DNA of 64,000 bases, from the NCBI GenBank assembly GCA_019285715.1, contig CP079108.1, positions 2,681,001 to 2,745,000 of the forward strand, in the 5' to 3' direction. The notes beneath the pieces were generated by a model, which was not told where the DNA came from, ran no database searches, and was given only the letters and a program-made list of their open reading frames with translations. Positions within the stretch are counted from its first letter, which is position 1. Each line of letters begins with the position of its first letter. The position numbers were made by a program, and so were the translations under genes. The DNA is from Sphingosinicellaceae bacterium. Its GTDB lineage: Bacteria > Pseudomonadota > Alphaproteobacteria > Sphingomonadales > Sphingomonadaceae. Positions 29,486 through 38,548 of the stretch are shown here, in pieces.

Positions 29486-30558
29486 TGGCGACACGACAGG
29501 AGCAGATGTCGGGGGCAGGCGAAGTTCGCCAGGGCCTCGGCTTCGACGAGGCGCGACTGGCAACCTGGATGGCGGCAAATGTCGCCGACTATGCCGGACC
29601 GCTGACGGTTCGCCAGTTCAATGGTGGCCAGTCGAACCCGACCTACAAGCTCGAGACGCCGCTCCAGAACTATGTCCTGCGCCGCAAGCCGCCCGGCCTG
29701 CTGATCAAGTCGGCCCACGCCGTCGACCGCGAATACAAGGTCATCACCGCGCTCCACGCCGCCGGTTTTCCGGCCCCACGGACCTTTGGGCTGTGCACCG
29801 ACGACGACGTCATCGGCACCTGGTTTTACGTTATGGACTGCGTCGAGGGCCGGATCATCTGGGACAATACCTTCCCCGATGTCAGCCGCGACGACCGTCC
29901 GCGGTATTTCGATGCGATGAACGCCACCATCGCCCAGCTCCACAACCTCGATCCGGTCGCCATCGGCCTCGGTGACTTCGGTAAGCCGGGCAATTATTTC
30001 GTCCGCCAGATCGGGCGCTGGTCGAAGCAGTATCTCGAGGATGCAGATGCCGGGCGGGTCGCCTCGATGGACAAGCTTGTCGAGTGGCTGCCCGCGAACA
30101 TTCCCGACGACGGCGATGAGTCGCGGGTCGTCCACGGCGACTATCGCTGCGATAACATGATCTTCCACCCGACCGAGCCGAAGGTGCTGGCGGTGCTCGA
30201 CTGGGAATTGTCGACACTCGGCCACCCGCTCGCTGACTTCAGCTATCACCTGATGATGTACCGGATGCCTCCTGCAGCAACTGCCGGGCTCCTCGGCAAC
30301 GACCTCGTCGCGCTCAACATTCCGAGCGAGGACGAATATGTCGAGGCCTACTGCAAGCGCACCAATCGCCCCGAGGGCATCCCGAACCTCGATTTTTACG
30401 TCGCCTACAACATGTTCCGACTGGCTGCGATTCTACACGGCATCCGTGGCCGGGTAATGCGGGGTACGGCGGCGAGCGCTCACGCGCAGAAGAGCGCCGA
30501 AGGGGTCGAGTTGCTGGCAGATTTCGCCTGGGCGCAGGCGGAGAACGCGCGGATCTAG
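29485..30558 (+). CDS. Phosphotransferase family protein (APH/ACAD10-like)
   Basis: A 357 aa kinase-like protein of the aminoglycoside phosphotransferase superfamily, ACAD10/FadE36 subgroup, whose members are linked to fatty acid or hydroxyacid breakdown. Visible motifs are QFNGGQSNPTYKL (glycine loop), VLRRKPPG (lysine), VVHGDYRCDNMIFH (Brenner catalytic loop) and VLAVLDWELSTLGHPLAD (metal Asp). The role of the gene here is not known. It is coupled to purD by TGATG. Its TAG shares a CTAG with the stop of the convergent PAS-GGDEF-EAL gene. Confidence 0.9.
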   Translation: MATRQEQMSGAGEVRQGLGFDEARLATWMAANVADYAGPLTVRQFNGGQSNPTYKLETPLQNYVLRRKPPGLLIKSAHAVDREYKVITALHAAGFPAPRTFGLCTDDDVIGTWFYVMDCVEGRIIWDNTFPDVSRDDRPRYFDAMNATIAQLHNLDPVAIGLGDFGKPGNYFVRQIGRWSKQYLEDADAGRVASMDKLVEWLPANIPDDGDESRVVHGDYRCDNMIFHPTEPKVLAVLDWELSTLGHPLADFSYHLMMYRMPPAATAGLLGNDLVALNIPSEDEYVEAYCKRTNRPEGIPNLDFYVAYNMFRLAAILHGIRGRVMRGTAASAHAQKSAEGVELLADFAWAQAENARI

Positions 30559-33095
30559 TTGCCCGGCGTGGCTTGCAACTGCGCCAGCGTCGCCGCGGCA
30601 TCGCGTGGCGCGCCGAACCAGCTGCCCTGTCCGAAGGTGCAACCGAGTTCGGAGAGAGTTCTCGCCTGGGCGGCGGTCTCGACCCCGACCGCCACGATGC
30701 GGAGGCCAAGGGTTGCGCCGAGCCCGGTGATGATGCGGACGATGGTCCGGTCGCTGCCGGGTTCGGCGACCCCGCGGACGAACTGGCGGTCGATCTTGAC
30801 CGCCGCCAACGGCAGTTGCGACAGGTGCGACAGCGACGACGAGCCGGTGCCGAACTTGTCGAGTCCGACGAGCATGCCGCCGTCCCGCAGTGCCGCGAGC
30901 GTCGCGGCACTGGCGCTTCCGGCGCGGCCACAATGCAGGCCGTTCTCGACAATCTCGATGCGCAGGCTGGCGGGCGGAAAATCATGAGCCGCGAGTTTGG
31001 CAAGTAGGCGGTTGGCATAGTCGCCTTGCCGGAGCTCGGCGATCGTCACGTTCACGGCGAGAAATTTCGGCGCGAGTCCGGCGCTGCGCCAGGACCTGAA
31101 GTCGGCAAGCGCCCGGTCGAGGATGCAGGCACCGAGCCTGATGCTAAGTTCCGCGTCGCCGAAGCTGGCCTCGAACTCATGGGTGTCGACCGGCGCCTCG
31201 TCGCCGCCGGCCACGTGTGCCAGCGCCTCGTAGCCGACGAGGCGACCGTCGCTGAGCCGGACGATCGGTTCGTAAAGCGGCCTCATCGTGTCGGCATCGA
31301 GGGCGGCGCGGACGGTCGCCAGTGGAGCGGTCTCGCGGCGCATCCGCGCGCCCAGCGCCGGATCGTAGAGCGCGACGCCGCCAAAAGCGCCGGCCTTGGC
31401 GTTGTACATCGCCATGTCGGCGCTGCGCATAAGGGTGGACGGGTCGCCGCCGTGCCCCGGGGCGATGGCGACGCCGATGCTCGACCGGCAGGTGAGCGTC
31501 TCGCCCTCGTGGAGGAACGGGCTGGACAAGATGCTTCGGAGTTTCTCGAGGCGCCCGGTGAGCCGCTGCGCGCTACCGCAGTCCGGGATGATCAGCGTGA
31601 ACTCGTCGCCGCCAAGGCGCGCCACCGTCTCGTCGGGGTAGGCGAAATCGGCAAGCCGCTGTGCCAGCACCTTGAGCAAGGCGTCGCCGGCAGCATGGCC
31701 GTGCACGTCATTAACACTCTTGAAGTCGTCGATATCGAGAAGAGCCAGCCCGACCCGCCGGTCGCCGCTGAGTGCCGCTTCAAGGCGCGTGTTGAAAAAT
31801 GTGCGGCTGGCGAGGCCGGTGAGTGCATCATGGTCGACGGTCCAGCGCAGGCGTTCGGCCGCGCACTTGCTGTCGTCGATGTTGGTCAGCGTGCCGACCA
31901 TCCGGGTCGCCCGGCCTTGCGCGTCGCGCGCCGTCGCAAGGCCGCGGTCCAGCACCCAGATCCAACCGCCGTTATTGCGTCGAAGCCGGACCTCGACGGC
32001 GAAATCCTGGCTGCGGCCTTCGACATACTCGGCCATCGCGGCCAGCAGGTGCTCGCGGTCGTCGGGGTGGATCGCTGCGCGGTAGTCGACCCGGTGATAA
32101 GACTCCCGCGCGCTGGCGATGCCCGCGAGGCCGAGCGCACTGCCGCTGACACTGACGCTGTCGGCCGCCGCATCCCATTCCCAGACCCCGACGCCTGTGC
32201 CGTCGAGCGCTCGCGACAACCGCAACTGGACGTCGGCGAGTTCGCGCTCCGCCAGCTTGCGGTCGTGGATATCGGTCAGCGACCCGGCGAAACCCACCAG
32301 CCGCCCGGCGGTGTCGAATCGCGGCCGCCCCGAACTCATGAACCAGCGGGCGGTGCCGTCGCTAGCCAGCACGCGGAAGTCGAAATCGAAGGGTTTGCCT
32401 TTCGCGACGCAGCGCGCCAGCGGCATCATCCGACCGAGGTCCTCGCGGCACACCGCTTTCATCCAGCCGCGGCCGAGCGCGCCGGCCTCGGTCTGGCCGG
32501 TGTAATCGTACCAGATTTTAGACAGATAGGTCGCTTGGGAGGCAGGATCGACGCACCAGACGATCACCGGAATGTCGTCCGCGAGTCGCCTGAAGCGCTG
32601 CTCGCTTTCGACATCGGCAGCCGAGCGCGCGGCCTCGGCAAGCCGCGACGCGGACAGGTCGACGACGAACAGGATCAGTTGAGCGCTATCTGTCGGGTCG
32701 ACGCCGCGGCTGACGATGACCGGCCAGCGGCTGCCGTCCTTACGGACGAATTCATGCTCGTCGGCGGGTGCGATATCGTCCGGCGCTCCAGGCAGGAATG
32801 TCCAGGGCTCGACTGTCGTCAGCGCCGTCCAGCTCAGGCCGGCGAGATCGGAGCGCCGGTAGCCAGACATTTCGAGGAAGGCGTCGTTTGCCCACCGCGG
32901 ACCACCGCCCAGGCGGCCCCGCACGACTCCGACGCCACTCGCCGCGACGACGCTCGCCATGCGCTGGAGGAGGAGGTCGGCCACCCCGTTGCCATGAAGT
33001 CCAGTGTCCGTGCCGTCACCAAACGGCGGTCGTGACCGGGGGCGCAAGCCTGCATCGGACCGTCGCTTCGTGTTCCCCGCCGCTCGCGTCGCCAT
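30555..33095 (-). CDS. PAS-GGDEF-EAL signalling protein, EAL degenerate
   Basis: An 846 aa cyclic-di-GMP protein with three PAS-type sensor units (about 45-150, 160-285, 290-410), a GGDEF domain (415-575) and an EAL domain (595-840). It has no membrane segment. GGDEF at 495-499 is intact, so it should make c-di-GMP; the inhibitory RxxD before it reads YPDE and seems lost. In the EAL domain E623 and N692 are kept, but the DDFG pair reads D746-K747 and the AEGVE motif reads AVGVE (V803), so phosphodiesterase activity is unlikely. ATG 33095 gives a sensible start; the upstream extension overlaps the promoter region. Confidence 0.9.
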   Translation of the reverse strand: MATRAAGNTKRRSDAGLRPRSRPPFGDGTDTGLHGNGVADLLLQRMASVVAASGVGVVRGRLGGGPRWANDAFLEMSGYRRSDLAGLSWTALTTVEPWTFLPGAPDDIAPADEHEFVRKDGSRWPVIVSRGVDPTDSAQLILFVVDLSASRLAEAARSAADVESEQRFRRLADDIPVIVWCVDPASQATYLSKIWYDYTGQTEAGALGRGWMKAVCREDLGRMMPLARCVAKGKPFDFDFRVLASDGTARWFMSSGRPRFDTAGRLVGFAGSLTDIHDRKLAERELADVQLRLSRALDGTGVGVWEWDAAADSVSVSGSALGLAGIASARESYHRVDYRAAIHPDDREHLLAAMAEYVEGRSQDFAVEVRLRRNNGGWIWVLDRGLATARDAQGRATRMVGTLTNIDDSKCAAERLRWTVDHDALTGLASRTFFNTRLEAALSGDRRVGLALLDIDDFKSVNDVHGHAAGDALLKVLAQRLADFAYPDETVARLGGDEFTLIIPDCGSAQRLTGRLEKLRSILSSPFLHEGETLTCRSSIGVAIAPGHGGDPSTLMRSADMAMYNAKAGAFGGVALYDPALGARMRRETAPLATVRAALDADTMRPLYEPIVRLSDGRLVGYEALAHVAGGDEAPVDTHEFEASFGDAELSIRLGACILDRALADFRSWRSAGLAPKFLAVNVTIAELRQGDYANRLLAKLAAHDFPPASLRIEIVENGLHCGRAGSASAATLAALRDGGMLVGLDKFGTGSSSLSHLSQLPLAAVKIDRQFVRGVAEPGSDRTIVRIITGLGATLGLRIVAVGVETAAQARTLSELGCTFGQGSWFGAPRDAAATLAQLQATPGN

Positions 33096-33189
33096 CCCAC
33101 CGCCCTCGCTTGTCGACACGATCGGTGACGGAGGCGGTCTGTGCGCCGTGCGACGTCTGTGCCGCCACCGAGTCAGCTGCAATGGGCGC

Positions 33190-33204
33190 AAATGTTTAAC
33201 ATTT
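33190..33204. promoter_or_regulatory. AT-rich palindrome between divergent genes
   Basis: A perfect 15-base palindrome, AAATGTT-T-AACATTT, in the 198-base region between the PAS-GGDEF-EAL gene and the beta-helix gene. Such an AT-rich symmetric site stands out in this GC-rich sequence and may be an operator. The regulator is not known. Confidence 0.4.
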
Positions 33205-33293
33205 CTTTGTGAAGACACCGCTGGACGTTGCACTATCGACCACTGCCCCTCGGGCGAGTAGGTACGAATGCTACGTAAACGGGGACACGATCG

Positions 33294-34511
33294 ATGAATC
33301 GCCTGCTGATCGCCTTGCTGCTTGCCGGCCCGGCCACTGCCCGGACAATCGAGGTCGCACCCGGACCCGACGCGCAGGAGCGACTCCAGACCGCGCTGAT
33401 CGATGCCCATCCAGGCGACATGGTAGCGCTCGGGGCCGGGCGATTCGAGCTGACCGAGGGACTGTCGCTTGACGTCGCGGGCGTGATTGTCGCCGGTGCC
33501 GGCATGGACAAGACGGTCCTCTCGTTCGACGGCCAGAAGGGTGAGGGCGAGGGGCTACTGGTGACCTCCAAGGACGTCACCGTGCGAGACTTCGCGGTCG
33601 AGAACGCCCGCGGCAACGGGATCAAGGCAAAGGCCGCGGACGGCATCAGCTTCGTCCGCCTGCGCGTGGTCTGGACCCACGGCCCCAAGGAAACCAACGG
33701 TGCCTACGGCGTCTATCCGGTCAGCTCCGCCAACGTCCTGATCGACGGCGTCACCGTCAGCGGCGCGTCGGATGCGGGGATCTATGTCGGCCAGTCGCGC
33801 AACATCGTCGTCAAGAACAGCCGCGCCGAATTCAACGTCGCCGGCATCGAGATCGAGAACAGCTATAACGCCGACGTCTTCGACAACGTCGCGACCAAGA
33901 ACGCCGGCGGCATCCTGGTTTTCGACCTGCCCGGGCTACCCCAGATGGGCGGCCACAGCGTCCGCCTGTTCCGCAACAAGGTCGTCGACAACGACACGCC
34001 GAATTTCGCCGCCAAGGGCAACATCGTCGCCGGGGTGCCGACCGGGACTGGCGTGATGGTCATGGCCAACCGCGACGTCCACGTCTTCGACAACGACATC
34101 AGCGGCAACGGCGGCAATGCGGTGATGGTCGTATCGTACCGACAGGCGTTCACCGACAAGAGCTACAACCCCCTGCCCCGCGCCGTCGTCATCGGTGCCA
34201 ACAAATTCGGCCGCAACGGCTTCGCCCCCGCCTTCGAGGGCGGCAAGGGTCTCGCCGCAGCGGTCGGCGGCACGCTGCCGAACGTGATGTGGGACGGCGT
34301 CACCGACTATGTCGTTCCCGGAGGTGCGACCATCAGCGACGCCGACAATCTCAAGATCAACGGTAATGTCCTGAATTTGCAGCTCAAGACGCAAGGAACG
34401 CCAGTGGCCAAGGCTCAGCCACGAATCGACACGATGACCTATACCGAGGGCTCGCAACTCGCGGCCATCGTGCTGCCGGCGGCCCAGACGGCGCGCGCCT
34501 CGGCACGGTGA
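33294..34511 (+). CDS. Right-handed parallel beta-helix protein (TIGR03805-like)
   Basis: A 405 aa exported protein made of short repeated beta turns typical of a parallel beta-helix, such as GIYVGQSRNIVVKNSRAEFNVAGIEIENS and VHVFDNDISGNGGNAVMV. The signal peptide ends near ATART. I recognise the conserved pairing of this family with the diheme cytochrome that follows. The role is unknown; it may bind a polymer or hold a metal site in the periplasm. The next gene starts in its stop region (GTGA). Confidence 0.85.
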   Translation: MNRLLIALLLAGPATARTIEVAPGPDAQERLQTALIDAHPGDMVALGAGRFELTEGLSLDVAGVIVAGAGMDKTVLSFDGQKGEGEGLLVTSKDVTVRDFAVENARGNGIKAKAADGISFVRLRVVWTHGPKETNGAYGVYPVSSANVLIDGVTVSGASDAGIYVGQSRNIVVKNSRAEFNVAGIEIENSYNADVFDNVATKNAGGILVFDLPGLPQMGGHSVRLFRNKVVDNDTPNFAAKGNIVAGVPTGTGVMVMANRDVHVFDNDISGNGGNAVMVVSYRQAFTDKSYNPLPRAVVIGANKFGRNGFAPAFEGGKGLAAAVGGTLPNVMWDGVTDYVVPGGATISDADNLKINGNVLNLQLKTQGTPVAKAQPRIDTMTYTEGSQLAAIVLPAAQTARASAR

Positions 34512-35560
34512 CGGTGCGGGCGACCTTTGCCGCGCTGCTGTTGGCGCTTGCCGGCGTCGCACCGGCGCCACTCCCGGTCGACCAGGCCGCGCTGCTCGCA
34601 GTCGATCCGGCACCGACGCTCGGGGCGTACCATCTGTTCGCCGATGCCGGCGCGCGGACCCCTAACAAGGGACTGATCCCGTATGCGCTCAATACGCCAC
34701 TGTTCAGCGACTACGCCACCAAGCACCGCTTCGTGTTCCTGCCGGCGGGGCAGAGTGCGCGCTACACCGCGACGGGAGTCGTCGAGTTCCCGGTCGGGAC
34801 GACGCTGGTCAAGACCTTCGCCTACCCGGCCGCATCGGGTGAACGCTTCATCGAGACCCGGCTACTGATCCGCAAGGCGGACGGCTGGGTGCCCAATACC
34901 TATGTCTGGAATGCCGAGCAGACCGAGGCGGTGCTGAAGCGCGCCGGAGCGCGGGTCGCGGTCAGCTTCAAGGGCCGCGCGATCGACTATGCGGTGCCCA
35001 ACGTCAACCAGTGCAAGCAATGCCACCTGAGTGGCGAGATCGTCACGCCGATCGGCCCGAAAGCACGCAATCTCAATGGCAGCTTCACCTATGCCGGGGG
35101 TACCGAGAACCAGCTCGCGCACTGGACCCGGACCGGAATGCTGACCGGGGTGCCGGCGACCGTCGCCGCGACGCCGCGCTGGGACGATCCGCACGTCCCC
35201 GTCGCCGACCGCGCGCGCGCCTACCTCGATGCCAATTGCGCCCACTGCCACTCGCGCTCCGGGCTGGCGAGCAACTCTGGATTGTACCTCAACCTCGAGG
35301 AGTCGGTGGCGTCGGCGCTGGGTGTGGGCAAGCGTCCAGTCGCTGCCGGCCGCGCTTCGGGAGGGCTGGAGTTCTCGATCGACCCCGGTCACCCGGACCT
35401 GTCGATCATCGTCCACCGCATGGACTCGACGGAGCCCGGCGTGATGATGCCGCAGTTCGGCCGTACCGTGACCCACGCCGAGGGTGTCGCCTTGATCCGC
35501 GCGTGGATCGCCTCGATGCCGCACGACGGGCCCACCGATATAGCCAGCCTCAATAAGTAA
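34508..35560 (+). CDS. SO2930-family diheme c-type cytochrome
   Basis: A 350 aa periplasmic protein with two heme c attachment motifs, CKQCH (near residue 176) and CAHCH (near 246). The signal peptide ends near APAP. The first half (PNKGLIPYALNTPLFSDYATKHRFVFLP) is typical of the SO2930/TIGR03806 family. It likely moves electrons for an unknown oxidoreduction with its beta-helix partner. The GTG start overlaps the upstream TGA by 4 bases. Its last 11 bases overlap the end of the TonB receptor gene on the other strand. Confidence 0.88.
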   Translation: MTVRATFAALLLALAGVAPAPLPVDQAALLAVDPAPTLGAYHLFADAGARTPNKGLIPYALNTPLFSDYATKHRFVFLPAGQSARYTATGVVEFPVGTTLVKTFAYPAASGERFIETRLLIRKADGWVPNTYVWNAEQTEAVLKRAGARVAVSFKGRAIDYAVPNVNQCKQCHLSGEIVTPIGPKARNLNGSFTYAGGTENQLAHWTRTGMLTGVPATVAATPRWDDPHVPVADRARAYLDANCAHCHSRSGLASNSGLYLNLEESVASALGVGKRPVAAGRASGGLEFSIDPGHPDLSIIVHRMDSTEPGVMMPQFGRTVTHAEGVALIRAWIASMPHDGPTDIASLNK

Positions 35561-37637
35561 AGCGCACCGAAACCCGAACATCGCGGCCCGGCAGCGGCGC
35601 GAAGTCCTTCAGGAACGAGGCGTGGCGGCGCGCGTCGACGTCGAACAGGTTGTTCGCCGAGAGCACGACGCTGACCGCCGGCCTCGCGGTGAACGGCCGG
35701 TAGCTGACGCTGGCGTTGACGAGAGTGTAGGCGCCGGTCTGGGTCTCGAAGTCGGAGACGCGGTCTTGCTTCGCCGAATACTCGGCCTCGAGGCGAGCAT
35801 CGGCGCGGTCGCTGTTGAGGCTGACGCCGCCAAGTACCCGGAACGGCGGAATGCGGGGCACCGGGCCGAGCCCATTAAGCAGTTGCGCATTGACGTAGTC
35901 GGCGAGCGCATCGACCCCGAAGGTATAGTCGCCGAAGTGGGCCAGCGTCAGCGACCCCTGTGCTTCGGCGCCGTAATAGCGCGCGTTGCCGGCCCGGTTC
36001 TGGAACACCGGCAGGCCGCTTTCCTCATCGACGGCGCCGGTCTGAACCTCGTAGATGTAGTGGCGGAAACGCGTGTAATAGACCGACGCCTCAAAGGTGT
36101 AGCCGCTGCCGCGGGCGCGCAGCACCGCCTCCGCGCCGTTGGCTATCTCCTTTTGGAAACTACGGTCACCGACCTCGAAGGCTTGCGTCCCGCCATGTGG
36201 GCCATTGGCAAGAAGCTCCTCTGCCGAGGGTGCGCGCTCGGTGTGCGAGACGTCGACGCCGAGCCGGACGTTCTGCGCCAGCGCGACGCTTCCCCCGGTC
36301 GAGGCCGAATAAGTGTCGAAGCTGCGATCGAAGGCGTTGGGCTGGCCGCGGAACTCGCTGAGTATGGTGTTGATGCTCTGGTGCTCGTAGCGCGCTGAGG
36401 CCTCGGCCTTGATCGCGCCGAAATCGAGCGTTTGGAGGGTGAACACCCCGATCTGGTTGGTGGTGTTCTTCGGCACGAAGGCTTCGTCGCCGATGATGTT
36501 GAAGTCTCGGATCAGGAACTGCACGCCGGTCGACCCCGTCCACGGCCCACGCTTGGCCTGGTTGAGCTCGAGCCGGCCCTCCATGCTCTTGTTGAGGAAG
36601 GTGGTGTTGACCTGGTTGGTGTCCGACAGCTCCTCGTGCTGGTAGTTGGCGAAGCCGTAGCGCGCACTCAGCTTCTCGAAGAAGCCGTCGCCGAGCTGGA
36701 GGCTGGCGCGGGCGTCGACGCGAGTCTGCTTGACCGCAAGGTGGACCTCCTCGCCGAAGCCGGTGGTCAGGTCGTAGCGCGCCGGGACGCCGTAATTGCT
36801 GTCGTAGTGGCTGACCGCAAAGCCGAGGTCGCCGTTGTCGTCGATGACGGCTAGCCCGCCGGCAAATTGGTAGGTCCGCGCCGCCGAATTGGGCAGAGTT
36901 CCGCGCAGCGCCGCCAGGCTGCGAACGGCTGGGTTGGTGCTGGCCAGTGCTTCGGCGCGGCGTTCCGGGGACAGGACGTAGCCGCCGATGTCGAGGTCGT
37001 CAGTCTTTGCGTAGCTGCCGTCGAAGTGGGCGACGATGTTGCTCGCCAGCGGGATATCGACGACGGCTCCGCCCGAGCGCTCGTTGGCGGCGGACGCATA
37101 GGTGCCGAGCAGGTCGACGTGGACGGGTTCATCAGGCACGCCGCGCGGGATCCGCTTGTCGATTACGTTGACGACGCCGCCGATCGCCGACGAGCCGTAG
37201 AGGAGCGACGTCGGGCCGTGGAAAACCTCGATGCGTTCGGCAAGCTGCTGGTCGATGACGACGGCGTGGTCCACCGAGGTGTTCGAAACGTCGAAGCTGC
37301 CGATGCCGTCGGTCAGGACGCGGACGCGCTCGCCCTGAAAGCCGCGCAGCACCGGGCGTGAGGCATTAGGGCCGAACGCCGTCGAGCTGACACCGGCTTG
37401 CCGGGACAGGGTTTCGCCGATGGTGCTGCGGATCTGGCGGGTCAGCTCCGTCCCCTGCAGGACGACCGTTCCCGACAACAGGCTGGCGCGGTCGCGGGTC
37501 AACGACCCGGTGACAACGATGTCGGGCGAGACCGCCGCGTGAATGTCGGGGGCAGCATCCGCATCGGCGGCCCGAACCGGAGCGGCGAGTGCGGGCACGA
37601 GCAGCGAGGCCGTCAGCAGAAAGTTGGTCTTAATCAT
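35550..37637 (-). CDS. TonB-dependent receptor, ZnuD-like
   Basis: A 695 aa outer membrane receptor. A signal peptide (near VRAAD) and SPDIVVTGSLTR precede the plug. RPVLRGFQGERVRVLTDGIG, DVSNTSVDHAV and AERIEVFHGPTSLLYGSSAIGGVVNVID are the hallmarks of the ZnuD-type zinc receptor group. The His-rich loop of Neisseria ZnuD is not visible, so zinc is likely but not shown. A weak Zur-like palindrome lies in the promoter region. It diverges from a MarR-type regulator. Confidence 0.88.
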   Translation of the reverse strand: MIKTNFLLTASLLVPALAAPVRAADADAAPDIHAAVSPDIVVTGSLTRDRASLLSGTVVLQGTELTRQIRSTIGETLSRQAGVSSTAFGPNASRPVLRGFQGERVRVLTDGIGSFDVSNTSVDHAVVIDQQLAERIEVFHGPTSLLYGSSAIGGVVNVIDKRIPRGVPDEPVHVDLLGTYASAANERSGGAVVDIPLASNIVAHFDGSYAKTDDLDIGGYVLSPERRAEALASTNPAVRSLAALRGTLPNSAARTYQFAGGLAVIDDNGDLGFAVSHYDSNYGVPARYDLTTGFGEEVHLAVKQTRVDARASLQLGDGFFEKLSARYGFANYQHEELSDTNQVNTTFLNKSMEGRLELNQAKRGPWTGSTGVQFLIRDFNIIGDEAFVPKNTTNQIGVFTLQTLDFGAIKAEASARYEHQSINTILSEFRGQPNAFDRSFDTYSASTGGSVALAQNVRLGVDVSHTERAPSAEELLANGPHGGTQAFEVGDRSFQKEIANGAEAVLRARGSGYTFEASVYYTRFRHYIYEVQTGAVDEESGLPVFQNRAGNARYYGAEAQGSLTLAHFGDYTFGVDALADYVNAQLLNGLGPVPRIPPFRVLGGVSLNSDRADARLEAEYSAKQDRVSDFETQTGAYTLVNASVSYRPFTARPAVSVVLSANNLFDVDARRHASFLKDFAPLPGRDVRVSVRFTY

Positions 37638-37649
37638 GCCGGCTCCCTA

Positions 37650-37669
37650 GAATGTAATAATATATCACG
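37650..37669 (-). promoter_or_regulatory. Possible Zur-like operator
   Basis: AATGTAATAATATATCAC is an imperfect AT-rich palindrome (TG..ATA/TAT..CA) directly upstream of the ZnuD-like receptor start at 37637. Zur sites share a GTTATA-N-TATAAC shape. The match is partial, so confidence is low; the best support is the type of gene it precedes. Confidence 0.35.
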
Positions 37670-37775
37670 TCAAGCGCTGATCGCCGCTATTTTGCTGCGA
37701 CGCCGCATCGCCCCGAGATCCACACACAAAGCTTTTTTTCGTTACATGCAATTGCAGATGCTTTAGAGTGTTTCG

Positions 37776-38231
37776 ATGATCGCGGTCGCCCAATCCGATA
37801 TTGCTAACCCGTCGGCGCCTTCGGACTGCGCCGCGTTCAAGATTCGTCGGCTGGCGCGGCGGGTGACGCGGATCTACGACGAGGCGCTTGGCCCGCACGG
37901 CCTGACGATCGGCCAGTTCGGGATCCTCGGCGAATTGCGACGGCGGCGCGGCATTGGTATCGCGACCCTGGCCGAGCGACTTGCAGTCGATGCCTCGACG
38001 CTGTCCCGGCTGTTTCGCCCCCTTGCGGCGAGTGGTCTGCTGACGGTTTTACCGGATCCCGACGACCGGCGGGCTAAGCAGTTGTGGCTCACCGACGACG
38101 GTGCCGAGCGCGTTCACGCCGCGCTGCCCGGCTGGCGGGAGGCGCAGGCCAGAGTCACCGCGCATCTCGGCGCGGCACGTCTCGCTGCGCTGCGCTTCAC
38201 TCTCGACGACGCCTACCAGCACCTTATCTGA
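37776..38231 (+). CDS. MarR family transcriptional regulator
   Basis: A 151 aa winged-helix regulator. The layout is the MarR one: helix 1 (AFKIRRLARRVTRIYDEAL), the helix-turn-helix GIATLAERLAVDASTLSRLFRPLAASGLL and the wing PDPDDRRAKQLWLTDDG. MarR proteins usually respond to small phenolic or lipophilic ligands. It is transcribed away from the ZnuD-like receptor and towards four small enzyme genes, either of which it may control. Confidence 0.92.
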   Translation: MIAVAQSDIANPSAPSDCAAFKIRRLARRVTRIYDEALGPHGLTIGQFGILGELRRRRGIGIATLAERLAVDASTLSRLFRPLAASGLLTVLPDPDDRRAKQLWLTDDGAERVHAALPGWREAQARVTAHLGAARLAALRFTLDDAYQHLI

Positions 38232-38242
38232 CGAGGACGACG

Positions 38243-38548
38243 ATGCACCAACTTCACACTGTTTTAATTGCAATTGCAGCAACCCTGTCGAGCGGCGCAC
38301 TTGCTGCAGGCGCGCCGAGTACTGCGACGCTGGCGGCTCCGGCCCTGCAAGCGCAGGTCACCAGCGAGACGGGCGTCTGGCATTGCAAGGACAATACCTG
38401 CACCGGCGTTGCCGACACCCACCTTGCTGCTGCCGTTGCGACCTGCACGATGCTGGCGGGCGTCAACGGCCCAGTGGCGAGCTTTACGGCGGGCGGCACC
38501 GCCTTTGGCGAAGCCGAGTTGAAGCGCTGCAACCGGCACGTAAAGTGA
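38243..38548 (+). CDS. CC_3452 family secreted protein
   Basis: A 101 aa exported protein. After a signal peptide, the mature part has GVWHCKDNTCTGVADTHLAAAVATCTMLAG and ends ELKRCNRHVK, with four conserved cysteines likely forming two disulfides. This matches the CC_3452 family of Caulobacter and sphingomonads; function unknown. ATG 38243 follows an ACGAGGACG site. It overlaps the next gene by GTGA. Confidence 0.85.
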   Translation: MHQLHTVLIAIAATLSSGALAAGAPSTATLAAPALQAQVTSETGVWHCKDNTCTGVADTHLAAAVATCTMLAGVNGPVASFTAGGTAFGEAELKRCNRHVK

